A stretch of 51,140 bases of DNA from assembly GCA_011523545.1 (NCBI GenBank), contig WTGN01000005.1, forward strand, positions 1 to 51,140, in the 5' to 3' direction. Position 1 is the stretch's first letter; the number at the start of each line of letters is the position of its first letter. Below the pieces are notes generated by a model that searched no databases, had not been told where the DNA came from, and saw only the letters and a program-made list of their open reading frames with translations. The stretch is from Chloroflexota bacterium (GTDB lineage Bacteria > Chloroflexota > Anaerolineae > Aggregatilineales > Phototrophicaceae). Position numbers and translations under genes: made by a program. This document shows, one piece after another, positions 25,270-32,454 of this stretch.

Positions 25270-25297
25270 TTGTTTTTTGACGAAAACAGGGTATACA
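25270..25297 (+). promoter_or_regulatory. Possible promoter of the aminotransferase gene
   Basis: TTGTTT (25270-25275) and TATACA (25292-25297), spaced by 16 bases, lie about 45 bases before the start codon in an A+T-rich patch. Confidence 0.45.
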
Positions 25298-25342
25298 ATT
25301 TGCGCATTGATAAGAACTGTATTTTACAAGGCAAATGTCAAC

Positions 25343-26731
25343 ATGAACGCTCTGGACAGCGGCTGGCAAGGCGAGCAAGAAACGGTGAAGATTTATCGCG
25401 AGCGGACGGCCACGTCCTGCGCCCGGCACGAAGAGGCGCGGCGTTTCTTGCCCGGCGGCGAGACGCGCAGCTCCACCTGGTTCGCGCCTTACCCGACCTA
25501 CATGGTCGCCGGTGAAGGCGCCTGGCTCATTGATTGCGACGGGAATCGCTATCTCGACTTCCTCAACAACTTTACTTCGCTGATCCACGGTCATGCGCAG
25601 CCGGGCATCGTCGAGGATGCTGCCGACCAATTGACGCGGGGCACCGTCTTCGGCTCGGCGTCGCCGCCGCAAGTCGAGCTGGCCAGGCTGTTGATCGAAC
25701 GCGTGCCCAGCATCGAGCTGCTGCGCTTCACCAATTCAGGCACCGAGGCGACCATGATGATGATGCGGGCGGCGCGCGCCTTCACCGGCCGCGACATCAT
25801 CGTCAAGATGGACGGCGGTTATCATGGTTCGCATGATTTCGTTGAAGTCAGCGTGCACCCCGATATGTCGGCGGCTGATCAACCGGTCGCGCGGCTGGAA
25901 GGGCGGGGCGTGCCGGAAGCGGTGCTCAACGCCGTCATGGTGGTGCCATTTAACAACCTGGCGGCGATGGAACGGCTTTTGAGCCAACATCATGAGCGCG
26001 TTGCCGGCATCCTCATCGAGCCGATGCCGAATGCGGGTGGCATGGTGCCGCCGGCGCCCGGCTACCTGCGCGGCCTGCGCCAGCTGGCGGATCGTTTCGG
26101 CGTGCTGCTGCTATTTGATGAGATTGTGACCTTGCGCCTCAGCCGCGGCGGCTTGCAAGAAGCGGAGGACGCCGTACCCGATATGACCGCCATGGCCAAG
26201 ATCATCGGCGGCGGCTTCCCGGTCGGCGCATTTGGTGGGCGGTCCGATATCATGGGGCAGTTTGATCCGGGCACGGGCGCTAATTCGCTCTACCACAGCG
26301 GCACGTTCAACGGCAACAACATCACGATGGCGGCCGGCGCCGCCGCCATGAGTCGCCTGGATCAGGCGGCGATCGACCGCATCAATCAACTGGGCGAGCG
26401 CCTGGGGGCGGGCATCAACGACTTGTTCAAGCGCCTGGGAATGCGCGGGCAATGCCTCGGTTATGGCTCGCTGCAGCAGATTCAGTGGACGGACGGACCG
26501 GTAGTCACGCTGAAGGATGCCGCCCGCGCCGGCGCTGACAGCGGGGCGCTGCGCGAGTTGCTGCATCTCGAGTTGCTGAATCGGGGCATTTACACCAGCA
26601 ACCGCGGCATGTTCTGCATCTCGACGCCGATGGGCGACGAGGAGATCAATCTCGTGCTGGCGGCCCTGGAGGCGGGGCTGCGGGCGCTGAAGCCGACCAT
26701 GCGCGAGCTGGCGCCGCGCTTGTTGCAATAA
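25343..26731 (+). CDS. Class III pyridoxal-phosphate aminotransferase, glutamate-1-semialdehyde-aminomutase-like
   Basis: This 462-residue enzyme belongs to the class III aminotransferases and most resembles the glutamate-1-semialdehyde aminomutase branch. NSGTEA (131-136) binds phosphate, YHG (160-162) stacks on the cofactor, LFDEI (258-261) holds the ring aspartate and MAKIIGGGFPVGAFGG has the Schiff-base Lys286. No other haem-pathway gene is near, so it may instead act on an amine or amino acid in catabolism. ATG 25343 (MNALDSGWQG) is chosen over the longer reading to 25277, since a promoter overlaps the latter. The gene ends before a hairpin at 26757. Confidence 0.85.
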   Translation: MNALDSGWQGEQETVKIYRERTATSCARHEEARRFLPGGETRSSTWFAPYPTYMVAGEGAWLIDCDGNRYLDFLNNFTSLIHGHAQPGIVEDAADQLTRGTVFGSASPPQVELARLLIERVPSIELLRFTNSGTEATMMMMRAARAFTGRDIIVKMDGGYHGSHDFVEVSVHPDMSAADQPVARLEGRGVPEAVLNAVMVVPFNNLAAMERLLSQHHERVAGILIEPMPNAGGMVPPAPGYLRGLRQLADRFGVLLLFDEIVTLRLSRGGLQEAEDAVPDMTAMAKIIGGGFPVGAFGGRSDIMGQFDPGTGANSLYHSGTFNGNNITMAAGAAAMSRLDQAAIDRINQLGERLGAGINDLFKRLGMRGQCLGYGSLQQIQWTDGPVVTLKDAARAGADSGALRELLHLELLNRGIYTSNRGMFCISTPMGDEEINLVLAALEAGLRALKPTMRELAPRLLQ

Positions 26732-26751
26732 GACTCTACGCCCACCTTAAA

Positions 26752-26780
26752 TCCCTCCTGCCATTTCTATGGCAGGCATC
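26752..26780 (+). repeat. Second hairpin repeat type, copy 2 (possible terminator of the aminotransferase)
   Basis: CCTGCCAT/ATGGCAGG with a four-base loop (26757-26776) has the same flanks as the copy at 11279. It is 25 bases after the aminotransferase stop. No T tract follows, so it is more likely a repeat than an intrinsic terminator. Confidence 0.6.
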
Positions 26781-26876
26781 ACATATAGAGCGAAGGACTT
26801 GAACGCCTGCGAATCCCTTTCGCGCTGGGCGAGTTGCCAGCAATAGCTATCGAAATTGGGGTGGGCGGCGCTAGCG

Positions 26877-27722
26877 TTAAGCTTTGCCGGCCGCTTTCAT
26901 GTGCTTCTGTATAAGGTCGAAGAAGCGCTCTTCGGCATTGTCTTGCGGCGCGTAGCCGATGACGCGGCGGGCGTTGGCGATGCTCCAGATGGCATGCGCG
27001 TTGGCGCTGATGCCGTAGAAGATCTGAAAGGGTACATCCAGGTCATCGCGGATGTCTTCGGTTTCGATGCTATTGATGAACAGCTGCGCCATATCGCGCT
27101 GGCTGATGTAGACGGCGAGGGCGCGGCGCATCCGTCGCAGGTCGCCTAGTGGCGCCTCGGCGAGGTCAGTCTCGCGCGGCCCGCCGATGCGAATCTGCAC
27201 GTTTTCCAGCGGTCGCCCGCCATGCGTGACGCCGCTGGCGTAAACTTGCCCGATCTGTTCAAAGGCGATCTTCGCCCAGCCGTACCAATTGTCTGACGCG
27301 TTCTGGTTGGGTGTCACCATCGGCACGCGACCGTCAAGCGCGTAATTCTCGTAGAAATCGGCGGCGTGGTTGGTGCTGGCGGCCACCAGACGGCGCAGGC
27401 CTTCTTCCCAGGCGACCTGATAAACGTTGTAGGTCAACTGCAAGTTCTCCAGCTCGGACGAGAAGTAGACATCGTCGCCTTGATCGCCGATGCGGTAATA
27501 GGCGCAGTGCAGGACCGCGTCGGCGCCGGCGAAGTGATGCCGATAGCGGTCGCGATCTTTGTTGAGCAGGTCGACGATCTGGACGCCCTCGACCTCGACG
27601 CCTTCACTGTCGGACGTGCGACTGTCCAGCAGGGTGAGGTCGTAGCGTTGACGCAGGGCGGGCAGCAGGACGCCGGCGATGGTGCCGCTGGCGCCGGTGA
27701 TGACAACTTTTCGCTTGGGCAT
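26877..27722 (-). CDS. NAD-dependent epimerase/dehydratase (extended SDR)
   Basis: This 281-residue protein is an extended short-chain dehydrogenase. The nucleotide-binding GASGTIAG is at 9-16, ADAVLHCAY near 68 fits the second strand, and NWYGWAKI has the catalytic YxxxK. IRIGGPRE and the C-terminal VIGYAPQDNAEERF are similar to uronate dehydrogenases and related sugar epimerases. Substrate choice cannot be settled from sequence. The reading starts at ATG 27722 and the flanking 27723-27885 carries a good plus-strand promoter for the next genes. Confidence 0.85.
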   Translation of the reverse strand: MPKRKVVITGASGTIAGVLLPALRQRYDLTLLDSRTSDSEGVEVEGVQIVDLLNKDRDRYRHHFAGADAVLHCAYYRIGDQGDDVYFSSELENLQLTYNVYQVAWEEGLRRLVAASTNHAADFYENYALDGRVPMVTPNQNASDNWYGWAKIAFEQIGQVYASGVTHGGRPLENVQIRIGGPRETDLAEAPLGDLRRMRRALAVYISQRDMAQLFINSIETEDIRDDLDVPFQIFYGISANAHAIWSIANARRVIGYAPQDNAEERFFDLIQKHMKAAGKA

Positions 27723-27816
27723 AAGGGCTTTTCCCGTTTATATGGACAGGGGGATTGTAGCGGAAAACGCGCTAAAATCTTGGGGCTAAATCGCGGGCGG
27801 GTAAAGCGCAATAGAG

Positions 27817-27846
27817 TTGACACTGCGCTCTCATCGCGCATACAAT
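27817..27846 (+). promoter_or_regulatory. Promoter of the DUF2335-like pair
   Basis: TTGACA (27817-27822), 18 bases, TACAAT (27841-27846). It lies 40 bases before the ATG at 27886. Confidence 0.7.
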
Positions 27847-27885
27847 GTCGTTGAATCGCATACGGAGCGCGAGAGGCAGTTGAGC

Positions 27886-28143
27886 ATGGATGAGCAGAGA
27901 AGAGAAATCGCGCGCAAGTATTTGCTGCCGGAACGCCCGTTTTTGCACGGTATGGCAAGCGCCTTTGATATGTTTGGCGTGTTGAACGAGGGCAGGAGCG
28001 AGCAACTGCTGGCGAACTTGCAAGAAGATCTTGACCGGCCTGACCGTGACATCGTGAGTTTGGCGTGGCAACGAGTGGGTGAGACTCTCTACTTGACAAT
28101 GAAGGATCTCGATATGCTTTCCAGTGGAAACCGCGGCAAATGA
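27886..28143 (+). CDS. Small hypothetical protein coupled to a DUF2335-like gene
   Basis: This 85-residue soluble protein begins MDEQRREIARKYLLPERPFLHG and is unknown to me. It is mostly helical by pattern and acidic in the centre. GAGAGG lies nine bases upstream of ATG 27886, and a TTGACA promoter lies before that. Its last four bases overlap the next start (ATGA at 28140-28143), so the two proteins are made together and may act as a pair. Confidence 0.62.
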   Translation: MDEQRREIARKYLLPERPFLHGMASAFDMFGVLNEGRSEQLLANLQEDLDRPDRDIVSLAWQRVGETLYLTMKDLDMLSSGNRGK

Positions 28144-28754
28144 CAAGCGAAGGCAATCAGGATTTCCCTCCAACTAGCGAGGCGAATGAGCCGCAACAAA
28201 GCTATATTGTTCCGAGCGACCTTCTTGAACGCATTCCTTTAGAGGAGCGGGAAGCGTTCACTCAAAAGCTTGTCGATTTTGGTATTCGGATCTCACAAGA
28301 AGAGCATTACATTGGTCCACTTCAGCCATCGCGAGAAGCCGAACGATGGGAAGCGCTCGTTCCCGGCACGGCCAAAAGGAATTTCGATCTTTATGAAAGA
28401 CAGCAACTCAAACTTATTGAGGCGCAAGATCGCCTGCTCGCAAATAACGAGGCGGCGGCGCGTCATCAGATGGAAATGGAGAAACGTCGGCACGATGACT
28501 TTGTGACGATGGCAAAGACTGAACTAAAGAACAATGCGTACGAGGTCAATAAAGGACAGAATACAGCCTTTATCGTCGTCTGTCTGATTATTGTCGGTGG
28601 ACTTGTAATGATTCATCTGGGTCACGATGCTGGCGGCATCGCGTCAATCCTTGTAGGAGCGGCAAGCGTAGCTGGTATCTTCCTCAGTCAGTATAGTCGG
28701 GGTCGACGAGCCGTCTCACGTTCCGTGTCTCAACCCGATTCAACAACCCCATAA
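28140..28754 (+). CDS. DUF2335-like membrane protein
   Basis: This 204-residue protein resembles the DUF2335 group: a polar N-terminal half, the VPGTAKRNFDLYERQQ motif near residue 75, a long charged helix (NNEAAARHQMEMEKRRHDDF), then GQNTAFIVVCLIIVGGLVMIHLGHDAGGIASILVGA with two membrane helices at about 141-180. The family has no known function and is often found in mobile or accessory regions. It is translationally coupled to the 85-residue gene before it and its end overlaps the convergent polytopic membrane gene by 25 bases. Its DNA is less G+C-rich than the neighbours. Confidence 0.7.
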   Translation: MTSEGNQDFPPTSEANEPQQSYIVPSDLLERIPLEEREAFTQKLVDFGIRISQEEHYIGPLQPSREAERWEALVPGTAKRNFDLYERQQLKLIEAQDRLLANNEAAARHQMEMEKRRHDDFVTMAKTELKNNAYEVNKGQNTAFIVVCLIIVGGLVMIHLGHDAGGIASILVGAASVAGIFLSQYSRGRRAVSRSVSQPDSTTP

Positions 28755-30472
28755 ACCCGCGCCCCTGCACGCTCGAATGCCAGCTCAAGCGGCATGTTTT
28801 CCGGCGGCGCCCTACCGGCTGTTACGAAGACAAAATCGACCTCAGCCCGGCCGAAACCGGCGTCTTCAATCAGATCCCACTCAAAATAACGGACGGCGCG
28901 AATGTCGGTCGCGCGCCGCTCGGTGAAGACTGGCAGCCAGACATTGCCATCGGCCGCCATGACGACGGCGTCGGCGGCAGTGTTCTCGCGCAGCCAGGCC
29001 AGCGCGGCGGCGTCATCCCGCGTGATAGTCGCCGGCGGGAAGCCCAGCAGCGCCAACAGCGGCTGGAAATTCATACTCAGCAGCAGGAGCAGAATCGCCG
29101 CCAGCGCTACCAAGGGGTAGGCCGAAGCGCGCAGGCGCCGCTTGAGACTTGCGGGCAGCCGCCCGTCCCAGAACTGAAGCAGGGCGACGCCGCCGAACCA
29201 GCTGAAGGGCAGGATGACGCCGTGCCGCGCCAGATTTGGCGCATTCGTGAGCGCAGCCAGGGGCGGCAACAAGCGACCGATGAGGCCGAGTGCGGACAGC
29301 TCAATGACGAGCAACAGCCAGATGAGCATCAACAGCGAAACAAAGCGCAGGATGCCATCGGCGCGCAGCCCGGTCCAGATGCCCCCGAGCGCCAGCAGGC
29401 AGATTACGATGCCGTGCTCGCCGATGTTGAGCGCGAGATTGCCGGGGTCGGCCGGGAAGGGCGACGGGCTTATCGGCCACATCAGCGGCAAGTTGTTGAC
29501 CAGCCAGGGCGCGATGCCAAGCAGAGCCACAGCAGGCAGGCCGATTGTCAGCGCCCAACGCGAGGCGGCGCTGATTTGGCGGCGCGCCTGCGCCCAGGCC
29601 AGGGCGAGCAGTGTGATCCAAGCCAGCAGCGTGACGATGCTCAAGCTGAGGCTGGTGTAGGCGACCGCGCCCATCATGAGGCCGGCGGCGACCATATCGG
29701 CGAGATTGAATTGGCGCAGCAGGCGCAGGGCATATAGCAGGAAGGCGGCCAGGAACAGCAGCGCCAGCAATTCGGCGAAGTGCCCGTCAAGGTAGCTGCG
29801 CGCCAGGCCAAAGCACAGCAGCGTCGCGACGGCCAGGGCGCGGCCGAGCCTTTTGTCTTGCAGTTCGGCGCCGAAATCATAAGCGAGCCAGACGGACAGC
29901 AGCACCGCGACCGCAGAAACGCTTAATTGAATCAGCGGAATGGACTGATCGAGCTGGCCGCTCAAATAGGCGGACAGGGCGTGCAGGCCGGGCGCGATGA
30001 GGACTTTTTCGCCAGGGTGGTATGGCGCAAGCGAATTGAATGAACCGCCGTCGCGGGCCGCCAGGCTGTGGAAGCCGCTGATCTGCCCGGCTTCTCCCTG
30101 GGGGGCGGCGATTTGCAGTAGGGCTATCAAGAGCAGGAGCGCCACAAAGGCGAAGAAGGCCAGGTCGGTCGGCCCGGGCCAGCCTTGATCGCGGTCTGCC
30201 AGCCGCTCGCCGCGGGCTTCGGCGCGGGCTTGGGCGGTGGAGAGCGTTCCGCCGAGGACCACCGCCGAGAGCAGGGCGAAGAGTATATAATCCACCACCA
30301 GCGTGTCCCAGCCGAACGTTTCGGCGTAGAACACGGCGCCACCCACGACAAGACCCAGGCAAAGGACCGCGGCGAGAGCGATGCGTGGTTGAGCCGTACG
30401 CCAGGCGGGGGAGAGCATCGCGCCCGCGCCGAGCAGCACTGCCGCGAAGATGAAGAAGACGAACAGGCTCAT
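28730..30472 (-). CDS. Polytopic membrane protein, unknown function
   Basis: This 580-residue protein has about 12 hydrophobic segments across residues 1-460, followed by a soluble C-terminal domain of about 100 residues (DDAAALAWLRENTAADAVVMAADGNVWLPVFTERR). A multi-pass membrane part with an outside loop (AARDGGSFNSLAPYHPGEKVL near 130-150) and a C-terminal soluble domain resembles the layout of GT-C glycosyltransferases, but I see no certain catalytic motif. The DNA is typical of the genome. It follows the PIN toxin start region by 15 bases on the same strand. Confidence 0.75.
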   Translation of the reverse strand: MSLFVFFIFAAVLLGAGAMLSPAWRTAQPRIALAAVLCLGLVVGGAVFYAETFGWDTLVVDYILFALLSAVVLGGTLSTAQARAEARGERLADRDQGWPGPTDLAFFAFVALLLLIALLQIAAPQGEAGQISGFHSLAARDGGSFNSLAPYHPGEKVLIAPGLHALSAYLSGQLDQSIPLIQLSVSAVAVLLSVWLAYDFGAELQDKRLGRALAVATLLCFGLARSYLDGHFAELLALLFLAAFLLYALRLLRQFNLADMVAAGLMMGAVAYTSLSLSIVTLLAWITLLALAWAQARRQISAASRWALTIGLPAVALLGIAPWLVNNLPLMWPISPSPFPADPGNLALNIGEHGIVICLLALGGIWTGLRADGILRFVSLLMLIWLLLVIELSALGLIGRLLPPLAALTNAPNLARHGVILPFSWFGGVALLQFWDGRLPASLKRRLRASAYPLVALAAILLLLLSMNFQPLLALLGFPPATITRDDAAALAWLRENTAADAVVMAADGNVWLPVFTERRATDIRAVRYFEWDLIEDAGFGRAEVDFVFVTAGRAPPENMPLELAFERAGARVYGVVESG

Positions 30473-30487
30473 TGCGGGCGGGCGGGG

Positions 30488-30877
30488 CTACCAGATGCGC
30501 TGGATTGCGTACTGGTCGAAGGCGGCGTCGCTTGTGATGACGGGGATGTTTTCGACTAATGATTGCGCGATGAGAAGCCGGTCGAAGGGGTCTCGGTGGT
30601 GGAGTGGCAGGTCGTGAACACGCTTGAGATGTGCAACGTTGATTTCTAGCAATTCGAATCGGTTTGTTCTCAACTCTCCGTCTATGAAATCAGGAAACGG
30701 CTCATGCAATACGAGTCCCCTGCCAAGATTCGCTTTAATGGCCAATTCCCAAATGCTTACAATGCTCAAATACGTCGTCGTATCGGGGTCTGATATTAAG
30801 CTACTGGCAACGATGCTCAGCTTTCTGTCATCATAGATAAACCAAAGGAATGAAGCTGTATCAAGCAGGTAACTCAT
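30488..30877 (-). CDS. PIN-domain toxin, VapC/Sll0205-like (module 1)
   Basis: This 129-residue PIN-domain protein is a probable RNase toxin. MSYLLDTASFLWF has the first catalytic aspartate; WELAIK near residue 43 has the glutamate; HRDPFDRLLIAQ near 93 has the next aspartate; and VITSDAAFDQY has the last. Its ATG overlaps the antitoxin stop (30874-30877). About two-thirds of residues match the PIN protein of module 2 (31174-31563), so the two modules are a tandem duplication that has had time to diverge. Confidence 0.88.
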   Translation of the reverse strand: MSYLLDTASFLWFIYDDRKLSIVASSLISDPDTTTYLSIVSIWELAIKANLGRGLVLHEPFPDFIDGELRTNRFELLEINVAHLKRVHDLPLHHRDPFDRLLIAQSLVENIPVITSDAAFDQYAIQRIW

Positions 30878-31104
30878 TTCATGTAGGGTTTGAACTCGGG
30901 CAATGGTTCGTAGAACTCATCGGTGATTGTGATTTTGCCTTTGGCACTGCCAGGTTTGCGGGGTCCTGGCTTGGTATAGATCGTAGCGACGAGTTTGTAG
31001 GCCTGGTCATTCTCGCCGATGAGGATGACAGTTCCGCCCTCGTCGGCGTGTTCCAGCACCTTGTCCAAGTCTTGCTTGGCTTCTTCGACGGTGAACTTCT
31101 TCAT
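30874..31104 (-). CDS. Phd/YefM-type antitoxin (module 1)
   Basis: This 76-residue protein starts MKKFTVEEAKQDLDKVLEHADEGGTVIL, as in Phd-type antitoxins that bind the promoter DNA through this N-terminal part and the toxin through the tail (EFYEPLPEFKPYMK). It is coupled to the PIN gene by a four-base overlap. Its own promoter is at 31134-31161. Antitoxin and toxin would repress it together; that is family knowledge, not seen here. Confidence 0.88.
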   Translation of the reverse strand: MKKFTVEEAKQDLDKVLEHADEGGTVILIGENDQAYKLVATIYTKPGPRKPGSAKGKITITDEFYEPLPEFKPYMK

Positions 31105-31133
31105 GGCGAGCCTCCTGCGACATGCTCAAGCAG

Positions 31134-31161
31134 ATTATACACCAATGGCGCGGGAATTCAA
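31134..31161 (-). promoter_or_regulatory. Promoter of toxin-antitoxin module 1
   Basis: On the minus strand TTGAAT (31161-31156), 16 bases, TATAAT (31139-31134). Position, spacing and most bases are repeated upstream of module 2. Confidence 0.75.
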
Positions 31162-31173
31162 TGAGTGGCGGGG

Positions 31174-31563
31174 CTACCAGAGGCGCTGGACAGGGTACTG
31201 GTCAAAGGCTGCGTCGCTGGTGAGGATGGGCAGATTCTCAACCTGGCTCTGCGCGACGAGCAGACGGTCGAAGGGATCGCGGTGGTGGAGGGGCAGGTCC
31301 GCAACCTGCTTTAGATGGGATATAGAAATCTGCAAGATGGCGAAATCGTAATTGTCAAGTACCGCGTCAATGAATTCAATGAAGGGTAGAGGCAAATCCA
31401 AACCTCTTGCCAGTCTGGCCTTGATCGCTATTTCCCAGATACTAACCACGCTAAGTTGGATCTCGACATCAGGGTCTTCAACAAGCTCTCTCGCAGCGGC
31501 GCTGAGTTTCTTGTCGTCATTGACGAACCAAAGGAAGGAAGATGTATCCAGGAGATAACTCAT
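31174..31563 (-). CDS. PIN-domain toxin, VapC/Sll0205-like (module 2)
   Basis: This is the second 129-residue PIN protein: MSYLLDTSSFLWF, WEIAIK, HRDPFDRLLVAQ and ILTSDAAFDQY keep all four acidic active-site residues. Its start overlaps the antitoxin stop (31560-31563). Sequence differences from module 1 lie mostly in the loops at about 60-80, where a toxin contacts its antitoxin. This may prevent cross-neutralisation. Confidence 0.88.
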   Translation of the reverse strand: MSYLLDTSSFLWFVNDDKKLSAAARELVEDPDVEIQLSVVSIWEIAIKARLARGLDLPLPFIEFIDAVLDNYDFAILQISISHLKQVADLPLHHRDPFDRLLVAQSQVENLPILTSDAAFDQYPVQRLW

Positions 31564-31790
31564 TCCATGTAGGGCTTGAACTCCGGAAGCGGCTCGTAGA
31601 ACTCGTTAGTAATCTTGATCTGATCTTTAAAAAGGCCGGCTTTACGCGGTCCCTTTTTGGGTATAATCGTGGCGACGAGTTCGTAGGCTTTGTCATCCTC
31701 GCCGATTAAGATAACAGTGCCGCCCTCATTGGCATGCTCCAGGACCTTGTCCAGGTTTTCTTTCGCCTCTTGCACGGTAAATGTCTTCAT
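31560..31790 (-). CDS. Phd/YefM-type antitoxin (module 2)
   Basis: This 76-residue antitoxin starts MKTFTVQEAKENLDKVLEHANEGGTVIL and ends EFYEPLPEFKPYME, almost the same ends as module 1, with differences clustered at about residues 45-62. ATG 31790 is chosen over a longer reading to 31808. It is coupled to the toxin gene. Confidence 0.88.
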   Translation of the reverse strand: MKTFTVQEAKENLDKVLEHANEGGTVILIGEDDKAYELVATIIPKKGPRKAGLFKDQIKITNEFYEPLPEFKPYME

Positions 31791-31819
31791 GGCGCGCCTC
31801 CTACGCAATGCTCAGCCAG

Positions 31820-31847
31820 ATTATACACCACTGATGCGCGAACTCAA
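31820..31847 (-). promoter_or_regulatory. Promoter of toxin-antitoxin module 2
   Basis: On the minus strand TTGAGT (31847-31842), 16 bases, TATAAT (31825-31820). It parallels the module 1 promoter. Its start is only a few bases from the stop of the gene at 31854. Confidence 0.75.
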
Positions 31848-31853
31848 CGCGCG

Positions 31854-32447
31854 TCAGCCGGCTGCCGGACTGCCGTAGAGCCACCAGAAAGTTTCCCGCG
31901 GGTAGACCGGTTCCAGCATCGGCGTCCAGATGAAGTTACCGGCTTGCAAGAGTTTGCGCAGCATCTGATCGGCATGTTGAATTGCGGCCGCCGCCTCGCG
32001 CCGCTCGAAGCCATATTCGGCCATCGCGATGAGGATTTCTTGCACGATGGCCCGTCGTAGCGCCTCGACAGGATAGGCGCCGGCGCAATCGCGCGGGTTT
32101 TCCTTGCATTCGCGGAAGAAGCCGGCCATCAGCTTGAGCCGCATCGGGACTTCGCGTTGGAGCTTCTGCTCGTAATGCAGGGTCCATTCGCGCTGCAGGC
32201 TGTCATGCTGCGCCAGCGCGTCATCGAGGCGGACGCTGTCCGCGCGCTTCAACTTGCCACGAAGCTTCGCGAGGCGCCGCCGACGCAGCAGCAGCGCGCC
32301 GAGGGTCATTTGCGGTGTGCTGGCCCCGCGGAAGAAGCCGCCGCCGACTGGCAGGTACATCGCGTCGCCGAGCAGATAATCGACCAGCCGCTCGACCATC
32401 CGCTCCAGCTCGTCCAGATCGCGCGAGAGCGAGTAGCGGGAAGACAT
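31854..32447 (-). CDS. Hypothetical helical protein
   Basis: This 197-residue protein is almost wholly helical by pattern (DLDELERMVERLVDYLL, LRRRRLAKLRGKLKRADSVRLDDALAQHD, EALRRAIVQEILIAMAEYGFERREA) and has no membrane segment or signal peptide. A GGFFRGAS turn and a tryptophan-rich end (ETFWWLYGSPAAG) stand out. I do not recognise the family. It follows the molybdenum hydroxylase gene by seven bases on the same strand and may be cotranscribed with it. Its final bases abut the toxin-antitoxin promoter. Confidence 0.68.
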   Translation of the reverse strand: MSSRYSLSRDLDELERMVERLVDYLLGDAMYLPVGGGFFRGASTPQMTLGALLLRRRRLAKLRGKLKRADSVRLDDALAQHDSLQREWTLHYEQKLQREVPMRLKLMAGFFRECKENPRDCAGAYPVEALRRAIVQEILIAMAEYGFERREAAAAIQHADQMLRKLLQAGNFIWTPMLEPVYPRETFWWLYGSPAAG

Positions 32448-32454
32448 GCGCAGC

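Noticed and set aside
25343..26731. hemL as the name of the class III aminotransferase
   Set aside because: It lies in the same branch but there is no haem-pathway neighbour, and many catabolic aminotransferases share these motifs.
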